Source: DAIRET01 sp036795455 (GTDB lineage: Bacteria; Bacteroidota; Ignavibacteria; Ignavibacteriales; Ignavibacteriaceae). From it: a stretch of 9,451 bases of DNA. Below are positions 1 to 5,355 of the stretch, piece after piece (position 1 is the first letter of the stretch; the number at the start of each line of letters is the position of its first letter). A model generated the notes under the pieces. That model ran no database searches. It was not told the origin of the DNA and saw only the letters and a program-made list of their open reading frames with translations. Location of the stretch: assembly GCA_036795455.1 (NCBI GenBank), contig DAIRET010000110.1:1-9451 (forward strand), read 5' to 3'. The position numbers were made by a program, and so were the translations under genes.

Positions 1-1
1 T

Positions 2-1513
2 GCGGTTGGAGTTACATTCGGCTTCTTGATGAGGCTTGAATTGATTGCTCCCGGTAAAACTATAATGGATGCGCAAACATATAATTCCTTCTTTACATTA
101 CACGGAATTATAATGATATTTTTATTCATCATTCCCGGGCTGCCTGCCGTCTTCGGAAATTTCTTCCTTCCGATTTTAATAGGAGCGAAGGATGTTGCTT
201 TTCCAAGATTAAACTTGCTTTCATGGTGGCTTTTCCTTATCGGTGGATTGATGGCAATTACATCAGTATTTTTGCCCGGTGGTCCCGCTGATACAGGCTG
301 GACTTTTTACATTCCGTACAGCGTAAGAACAAATACGAATGTGCTTCCGGCTTTGTTTGCAGCTTTTATTCTCGGCTTTAGCTCAATACTTACCGGGTTG
401 AATTTTATTACTACGATTCACCGGCTAAGAGCGCCGGGAATGGGTTGGTTTAAAATGCCGCTCTTTACTTGGTCATTGTATGCAACTTCTTGGATTCAAA
501 TTCTTGCAACACCGATAGTCGGAATTACATTATTATTAGTCGTGTTTGAGAGAGTTTTCGGATTCGGGATTTTTGATCCGGCTTTGGGCGGCGACCCTGT
601 GCTGTATCAACATATGTTCTGGATATACAGCCATCCGGCCGTTTATATTATGATTTTGCCGGCAATGGGAGTTATCTCGGAAATTATTCCGGTTTTTTCA
701 AGAAGAACAATTTTCGGATATAAGTTTATTGCTTATTCAAGTCTTGCAATAGCTATATTCGGTTCGCTTGTTTGGGCACATCATATGTTTACAGTAGGAA
801 TGAGCTATGTTGCAATGTTCGTTTTTTCACTTTTAACTTTTCTTGTTGCAATTCCGAGTGCAGTAAAAGTTTTTAACTGGGTTGCAACGCTATATAAAGG
901 CTCAATTCAACTTGACCCGCCGATGCTTTATGCGCTTGGTTTTATTTTTCTTTTTACAATAGGCGGTTTTACAGGAATGATTCAAGGTGCTTTATCGGTG
1001 AATATTCACATTCACGATACATCTTTTATTGTGGCGCATTTCCATTACGTGATGTTTGGCGGAACCGGCTTCGGAATATTTGCTGCTTTGCATTATTGGT
1101 TTCCGAAGATGTTTGGTAAAAAATATAACTTAAAAAAAGCTGCGATAGGCTTTTGGTTCCTTTTCATCGGATTCAATATTCTCTATTTCCCGATGTTCAT
1201 AATGGGTTGGCTCGGAATGCCGAGAAGATATTACGATTATCTCCCCGAGTTTTATACATATCATTTTATTTCAACAGTCGGTTCGTGGATATTAATTATC
1301 GGGTTGATTATCCTCTTCGGAAATTTAATCTATGCTTTGTTGAAAGGAGAAAAAACTTCTGAAAAGAATCCGTGGGGAGGCGAATCCCTTGAATGGCAGG
1401 TTGAAACACCACCATCCCTTGAGAACTTTGATGTAATTCCGACTGTTACCGCAGCACCTTATGAGTATAAAATGAATGAAGAAGTATTAACTGAAAAAGA
1501 GGAGGTAAAGTGA
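2..1513 (+). CDS. ctaD: Cytochrome c oxidase subunit I, aa3 type, A2 subfamily (5' partial)
   Basis: Catalytic subunit (also called coxA) that reduces O2 to water at a heme a3-CuB centre and pumps protons across the inner membrane. The reading frame is open to the left edge (AVGVTFGFLMRLEL), so the N-terminus with helix I, roughly 40-70 residues, is missing; the TTG at 26 is not the true start. Counting from that codon, visible ligands are H26 (heme a), H203 with Y207 (CuB and the cross-linked Tyr), H252/H253 (CuB), H338 (heme a3) and H340 (heme a). D-channel entry residues N45, D56 and N63, and K-channel S278 and K281, are present. Helix VI reads YSHPAVY, so Ala205 replaces the D-channel glutamate; YSHPxV is the published mark of A2-type oxidases such as Rhodothermus caa3. 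The tail has the family's NPWGGESLEW motif. It overlaps the subunit III gene by four bases. Confidence 0.97.
   Translation, partial: AVGVTFGFLMRLELIAPGKTIMDAQTYNSFFTLHGIIMIFLFIIPGLPAVFGNFFLPILIGAKDVAFPRLNLLSWWLFLIGGLMAITSVFLPGGPADTGWTFYIPYSVRTNTNVLPALFAAFILGFSSILTGLNFITTIHRLRAPGMGWFKMPLFTWSLYATSWIQILATPIVGITLLLVVFERVFGFGIFDPALGGDPVLYQHMFWIYSHPAVYIMILPAMGVISEIIPVFSRRTIFGYKFIAYSSLAIAIFGSLVWAHHMFTVGMSYVAMFVFSLLTFLVAIPSAVKVFNWVATLYKGSIQLDPPMLYALGFIFLFTIGGFTGMIQGALSVNIHIHDTSFIVAHFHYVMFGGTGFGIFAALHYWFPKMFGKKYNLKKAAIGFWFLFIGFNILYFPMFIMGWLGMPRRYYDYLPEFYTYHFISTVGSWILIIGLIILFGNLIYALLKGEKTSEKNPWGGESLEWQVETPPSLENFDVIPTVTAAPYEYKMNEEVLTEKEEVK
1498..1512 (+). promoter_or_regulatory. Strong ribosome binding site with GTG start for subunit III
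   Basis: AGAGGAGGT (1498-1506) lies inside the last codons of subunit I, four bases (counting from the last G of GGAGG) before a GTG at 1510 that overlaps the subunit I stop as GTGA. This fixes the start of the subunit III gene at a non-ATG codon and suggests translational coupling. The next in-frame ATG is at 1564 and would remove the N-terminus up to the edge of the first helix. Confidence 0.8.
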
Positions 1514-2127
1514 GTTCGGTAGATCATGCTGTTCATGTGCACCGTGACGATGAAGGTTCCCGGATGGGAATGTGGCTATTCCTTTTTACAGAACTGCTTC
1601 TGTTTGGAGGGCTCTTTCTTGCATACGCCGTTTACAAATTCAGCCATTACCAGGAATTTCATCTTGCAGCAAAAGAGTTAAATACTCTTTTCGGGGCGAT
1701 TAATACAATAATTCTGTTAACAAGCAGTTTGACAATAGCTTTATCGATAGCCGCACTTCAGAAAGGGAAGCGAGAGTTGTCGATTTTTCTTCAACTGATT
1801 ACAATCCTTTTTGCATTTGCATTTTTGTTCAATAAATATATTGAATGGTCTGCTAAATTCCATCATGGCTTGTTTCCCGGTTCTGAAACACTCCTTGAAA
1901 AAAGTAACGGAGAAATTCTCTTCTTCGGTCTGTATTATGCAATGACGGGACTTCACGGATTACACGTTTTAATCGGCATTGTGATAATCGGAGTAATGAC
2001 ATTTTTCACTTATAAAAACAGAATTACTCATAACAATTACGTTAGATTGGAAGCTGCCGGTTTATACTGGCACCTTGTCGATATTATCTGGATATTTTTA
2101 TTCCCACTATTCTACTTGATTACTTGA
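1510..2127 (+). CDS. ctaE: Cytochrome c oxidase subunit III
   Basis: Membrane subunit (coxC) that packs against subunit I and helps sustain proton uptake through the D-channel. The 205 residues form about five membrane helices (near 19-42, 61-84, 89-109, 135-165 and 182-204). This is the short bacterial form without the first two helices of the seven-helix mitochondrial type. Family motifs seen are WLFLFTELLLFGGLF (22-36), KYIEW (109-113), TGLHGLHVLIG (146-156) and GLYWHLVDIIWI (184-195). The N-terminal tail is short and His-rich (DHAVHVHRDDE). Its stop lies seven bases before the subunit IV start. No missing motif or frame break was seen. Confidence 0.96.
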   Translation: MSSVDHAVHVHRDDEGSRMGMWLFLFTELLLFGGLFLAYAVYKFSHYQEFHLAAKELNTLFGAINTIILLTSSLTIALSIAALQKGKRELSIFLQLITILFAFAFLFNKYIEWSAKFHHGLFPGSETLLEKSNGEILFFGLYYAMTGLHGLHVLIGIVIIGVMTFFTYKNRITHNNYVRLEAAGLYWHLVDIIWIFLFPLFYLIT

Positions 2128-2134
2128 GGTTACT

Positions 2135-2431
2135 ATGAGCAGCAATGAAAATCACTCACCTGGATTCGGGATATATTTTTTAGTATGGTTCGCTTTATTA
2201 ATACTAACGGGACTTACAGTTGCAGTAGCAGGTATAAAATTCGGAGCATTAACTATTGCAACCGCATTAACTGTTGCATCTGTGAAATCTTATCTTGTGC
2301 TCACTATCTTTATGCATTTAAAAGTTGAGAGCAGGATATTTAAAGTCTTTGTATGGCTGGCGCTATTTTTTCTAATCGTTTCATTCGTGCTTTTATTTTC
2401 TGATTACACATTCTGGCAGATCGGAGATTAA
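2135..2431 (+). CDS. ctaF: Cytochrome c oxidase subunit IV (prokaryotic COX4-like)
   Basis: Small accessory membrane subunit of bacterial caa3/aa3 oxidases, 98 residues, with three predicted helices (about 12-33, 38-60 and 71-92). The signature is VKSYLVLTIFMHLKVESR (50-67), matching the K-x-n-FMHL-K motif of the prokaryotic subunit IV family; its role is stabilising the subunit I/III assembly. The start ATG is preceded by GAGG (2126-2129), which overlaps the stop of subunit III, so translation is probably coupled. The stop directly abuts the next ATG with no gap. The family call rests on the motif, length and position between other oxidase genes. Confidence 0.92.
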   Translation: MSSNENHSPGFGIYFLVWFALLILTGLTVAVAGIKFGALTIATALTVASVKSYLVLTIFMHLKVESRIFKVFVWLALFFLIVSFVLLFSDYTFWQIGD

Positions 2432-3067
2432 ATGTTTTCAGCAAGTAACTATATAGACAAAGTAGATAATGCATTCATTTTTATAGTTGCAATATCATTC
2501 GCTTTCCTCGTTTTAATCACTTTTTTAATGATCTTTTTTGTTATAAAGTACAACCGGAAGCGTAATAAAAAAGCGGTGAATATTGAAGGGAATCTGACTC
2601 TTGAGATAGTCTGGACGGTTATTCCAGTATTACTATCACTCGGAATGTTCTGGTACGGCTGGGTTGGTTATGTTGACCTTTCTAATCCACCTGATGATGC
2701 AATGCTGGTTCAGGTAACGGGACAAATGTGGAAATGGGGTTTTGAATATGAAAACGGAATTAAGACTGATACGCTTTATGTCCCGGTAAGCAAACCGGTA
2801 AAGCTGAATCTAATTTCGGTGGATGTTAACCATAGTTTTTTCGTGCCGGCTTTTCGATTTAAGAAAGACGTTTTACCGAATCGTGATAATATGGTTTGGT
2901 TCCAGTCCGATGAAGTAGGCTCTTACGATATTGCGTGTGCCGAATACTGCGGTTTGCATCATGCTTATATGTATTCAAAAGTAGTTGTAATGCCGGAAGA
3001 CGAGTATAATACATGGGTAGAAGATCAGCTTAAAAAACTTAATGAAACCGTACCGGGTACAAATTAA
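2432..3067 (+). CDS. ctaC: Cytochrome c oxidase subunit II (CuA subunit, no fused cytochrome c)
   Basis: Receives electrons from cytochrome c at a binuclear CuA centre facing the periplasm and passes them to heme a. Of 211 residues, two N-terminal helices (about 14-38 and 57-77) anchor a cupredoxin domain (about 90-190). CuA ligands are complete: H134 (DVNHSF), then C169, E171, C173, H177 and M180 in CAEYCGLHHAYM. The aromatic electron-entry patch GQMWKWGFEYENG (97-109) is also present. There is no obvious lipoprotein box. The protein ends about 25 residues after the CuA fold, so there is no C-terminal heme-c domain such as many A2-type caa3 enzymes have. Subunit II usually precedes subunit I; here it follows subunit IV, abutting it, with GGAG (2423-2426) as ribosome binding site. 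Confidence 0.97.
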   Translation: MFSASNYIDKVDNAFIFIVAISFAFLVLITFLMIFFVIKYNRKRNKKAVNIEGNLTLEIVWTVIPVLLSLGMFWYGWVGYVDLSNPPDDAMLVQVTGQMWKWGFEYENGIKTDTLYVPVSKPVKLNLISVDVNHSFFVPAFRFKKDVLPNRDNMVWFQSDEVGSYDIACAEYCGLHHAYMYSKVVVMPEDEYNTWVEDQLKKLNETVPGTN

Positions 3068-3079
3068 GATTGAAAAGAA

Positions 3080-3946
3080 ATGTTGAAAGAAAAATTAAAT
3101 ATCATTCTTGAATTAACGAAAGTAAGAATTACGGTTTTGGTTACTGTAACTACAGTTTTCGGATATGTGCTTGCAGCCAGAACAATTTCAACAGCGATTA
3201 TTCTACCTGCATTGGGGATTTTTCTTTTAGCCTGCGGAAGTGCAGTCGTTAATCATTACCAGGAATGGAAAACCGATTCTTTAATGGCAAGGACAAGAAA
3301 CCGCCCGATACCGGCTGGAAAAATTTCAGTCCGTGATGTGTTGCTTTTAGCAATAGGACTAGCATTAACGGGTTCGATGTTCCTTTATCTTGGTTCGGGA
3401 TTGACAGCTTTACTTTTAGGATGGCTTGCTTTCTTCTGGTATAATGTTGTCTATACACCTTTAAAGAAAAAATCATCCCTTGCAGTAATTCCCGGTTCAT
3501 TAATCGGAGCAATTCCTCCAGTTGTCGGATGGGTTTCCGGCGGCGGTGAATTGCTTGATCCGAAAATAGGCGTGATTGCTTTCTTTTTCTTTATTTGGCA
3601 GGTTCCACATTTTTGGCTTCTGCTTTTGGCTCTCGGGAAAGATTACGAAAGAGCTGGATTCCCGACATTAACAAAAGTTTTTTCAAGAGAGCAGCTTATT
3701 CGGTTGACTTTTATTTGGACTGCAGTAACAGCAATCACCGTATTACTTTTCCCGGTTTATGAGATAATAAAAACATCTTACACCGGTTATATTCTTTTAG
3801 TTCTTGCCTTGTGGCTGATTATTGCTTCATCAAAACTGCTTAATTTGAAATCGGATAATTATTCTTTCGCTTTCAAATCTATCAATCTTTTTGTTTTGAT
3901 AGTAATCATTGTTGTCTCAATCGATAAATTATTAATCATCGTTTAG
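3080..3946 (+). CDS. ctaB: Protoheme IX farnesyltransferase (heme O synthase)
   Basis: Transfers a farnesyl group from farnesyl diphosphate to heme b to make heme O, the precursor of the heme A needed by the oxidase encoded upstream. It is a 288-residue member of the UbiA prenyltransferase superfamily with about nine membrane helices. The first prenyl-diphosphate/Mg motif is N58-x3-E62-x3-D66, with Glu in place of the first Asp, followed by RTRNRPIPAG (71-80). Further CyoE/CtaB motifs are YTPLKKKSSLAVIPGSLIGA (125-144), WQVPHFWLL (173-181) and KDYERAGFP (187-195). The length is normal for the family. It starts 12 bases after subunit II with only a weak purine-rich ribosome site. The partner heme A synthase (CtaA) is not in the window. 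Confidence 0.96.
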   Translation: MLKEKLNIILELTKVRITVLVTVTTVFGYVLAARTISTAIILPALGIFLLACGSAVVNHYQEWKTDSLMARTRNRPIPAGKISVRDVLLLAIGLALTGSMFLYLGSGLTALLLGWLAFFWYNVVYTPLKKKSSLAVIPGSLIGAIPPVVGWVSGGGELLDPKIGVIAFFFFIWQVPHFWLLLLALGKDYERAGFPTLTKVFSREQLIRLTFIWTAVTAITVLLFPVYEIIKTSYTGYILLVLALWLIIASSKLLNLKSDNYSFAFKSINLFVLIVIIVVSIDKLLIIV

Positions 3947-3955
3947 GAATAAGAA

Positions 3956-5311
3956 ATGGATTTTTTAGATAAACTGGTTTTACCGCAATCTCTGGAACAT
4001 ATCGAAGTCTTGCATTATATGACTATAATGGTGTTGTTCTTATTTCTTCCGTTTATAAGTCTTCTGACTGCGGGAACAACACTCTCTCTCTATTACAGAA
4101 GGAAGGGGAGAAACGATAACTCCGGTTTCTTCATAAGATTTGCGAAAGATATTATCGAGTTGTGTACTGTCAATAAGAGTGTCGGGATCGGTTTCGGAAT
4201 TCTTCCTCTTCTTGCCTTGGTTATGATTTTCGCACAACTGCTCCACACTGCCGCTATGCCTGCTGTTGATTATCTCGGTTTCTCATTCATCTTCATTTTA
4301 GTCGGTGTTGTTTTAGTCTATATTTACCGTTATTCATTCGGAATAAAAACGATATTTGAAAGTATTGCAGGCTTAACTGAAACATCAAAAGATAGATTGA
4401 ATCCTGAGATTCTTAATGAAGTTGAAGAATATAAAAGCAGTGCAGGTAAACTGAATAAAAACACAGGTCTTTATGGATTAATACTGCTGTTTATAGCAAC
4501 CTATCTTTATATTGCAGGATTTACATTAGCCATGCATCCCGAAGAATGGAAAAAAGTATCGACTATCGGATATCTGTTTACTTCCGGTGCAGTCTTTTTT
4601 AGATGGGTTTATTTTTTACTTGCATCATTTGTGTTGACAGGCTCTCTAATTCTCTTCTATTTTTTCTATTGGGAAGGCGGGAAGAAAGCACCAGAAGATT
4701 ATTTAGACTTTGTTAAAAAGAGAACTACATTCATAATAATGCCTTTCGCATTACTACTGCCTTTTATATTATTAGTTAATATTACTTCACTTCCCGGCAG
4801 TGCATTATCTTCTTCAGTTTTCGGATTCGGAGCTTTTGCATTAGTAATGCTCTTTCTTCTATTCCACTTCTTATATACAATGATAAAGAATTCCTCTTTC
4901 AGATTGGGCGGAATGATATTCGTGGTTGTTCTTCTATCATCACTATCGCTAATTATAGCTGAACAAACCGCATTCAAAAACTCAACTAAGAAACATTCTC
5001 TTCTTATTTCGGAAGAATATGACAAAGATAAAAAAGAGCTCCAAGCGAGTATTGTCAGTACCGGTGGATTGTCTGCTGAAGATATTTATAATAAAAAGTG
5101 CGCCGCATGCCACAGATTTGATCAGCGTGTTGTCGGTCCCCCATATAATGCGGTGCTTCCGAAGTATGAAGGAAAAATTGAACAATTAGCAGAGTTCATT
5201 CTTAACCCGGTTAAAATTGATAAAGATTATCCCATTATGCCGAACCAGGGATTAAAACCGAAAGAGGCAAAAGCAATTGCTAAATACTTATTGGATGAAT
5301 ACAAAAAATAA
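3956..5311 (+). CDS. Polytopic membrane protein with C-terminal monoheme cytochrome c domain
   Basis: I do not recognise the membrane part. The 451 residues show about eight hydrophobic helices (near 21-47, 75-97, 104-126, 171-193, 204-236, 257-275, 283-309 and 316-336), then a linker (337-370) and a class I cytochrome c domain (about 371-451). Heme c would attach at C382-x-x-C385-H386 (CAACH), with M428 in PIMPNQGL as distal ligand. The cytochrome must mature in the periplasm, so with eight helices the N-terminus is also outside; basic loops at 48-61 and 243-256 fit the positive-inside rule. H20, H97 and H194 then fall at the periplasmic ends of helices 1, 2 and 4. It begins nine bases after ctaB and is probably in the same operon. 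Inferred role: membrane-bound electron donor or entry module for the CuA oxidase. PuuD (urate hydroxylase) has a similar layout, but I see no clear sequence match. Confidence 0.85.
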   Translation: MDFLDKLVLPQSLEHIEVLHYMTIMVLFLFLPFISLLTAGTTLSLYYRRKGRNDNSGFFIRFAKDIIELCTVNKSVGIGFGILPLLALVMIFAQLLHTAAMPAVDYLGFSFIFILVGVVLVYIYRYSFGIKTIFESIAGLTETSKDRLNPEILNEVEEYKSSAGKLNKNTGLYGLILLFIATYLYIAGFTLAMHPEEWKKVSTIGYLFTSGAVFFRWVYFLLASFVLTGSLILFYFFYWEGGKKAPEDYLDFVKKRTTFIIMPFALLLPFILLVNITSLPGSALSSSVFGFGAFALVMLFLLFHFLYTMIKNSSFRLGGMIFVVVLLSSLSLIIAEQTAFKNSTKKHSLLISEEYDKDKKELQASIVSTGGLSAEDIYNKKCAACHRFDQRVVGPPYNAVLPKYEGKIEQLAEFILNPVKIDKDYPIMPNQGLKPKEAKAIAKYLLDEYKK

Positions 5312-5355
5312 TTTTATGCTTTTTAATAGAAGCGATCGCATGCTTCTACTAAATT
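5312..5355 (+). promoter_or_regulatory. Intergenic gap with inverted repeat ahead of ccoI
   Basis: This is the longest gap in the window and separates the aa3 cluster from the cbb3 cluster. It holds a perfect 7-bp inverted repeat, TAGAAGC (5327-5333) and GCTTCTA (5342-5348), around an 8-base loop. Two smaller palindromes overlap its interior: GCGATCGC (5332-5339) and GCATGC (5338-5343). No T-run follows it on either strand, so it does not look like an intrinsic terminator. It sits where a ribosome binding site for ccoI would be, and no Shine-Dalgarno sequence is visible there. It may be an operator or an RNA hairpin affecting translation; the sequence alone cannot tell which. Confidence 0.5.

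Noticed and set aside
26..31. TTG/ATG near the left edge as the true start of subunit I
   Set aside because: The frame is open upstream with family-like residues, and the first helix expected before MRLEL would be missing; the gene is cut by the window edge.
1153..1362. Plus-strand open frame of 69 codons inside subunit I
   Set aside because: It lies wholly within the well-supported subunit I gene in another frame, has no recognisable motif, and is best seen as a shadow.
3956..4966. Membrane part of the 451-residue protein as a cytochrome bd subunit I (CydA) homologue
   Set aside because: Helix 1 and its preceding His give a faint resemblance, but there is no GRQPW motif and the helix-internal Glu, His and Met heme ligands of CydA are not found.
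4699..5185. Two overlapping minus-strand open frames opposite the membrane cytochrome c gene
   Set aside because: Their translations are low-complexity and basic with no domain, and they are antisense to a strand with clear helix and heme-c signals.
5291..5320. Possible sigma-70 style promoter (TTGGAT, 18 bases, TATGCT) before ccoI
   Set aside because: The -35 box matches at only about half its positions and lies inside the upstream coding region; A+T-rich DNA gives such matches by chance.
5327..5348. Intrinsic terminator between the two clusters
   Set aside because: The stem is short and only moderately G+C-rich, and no T-run follows it on either strand.
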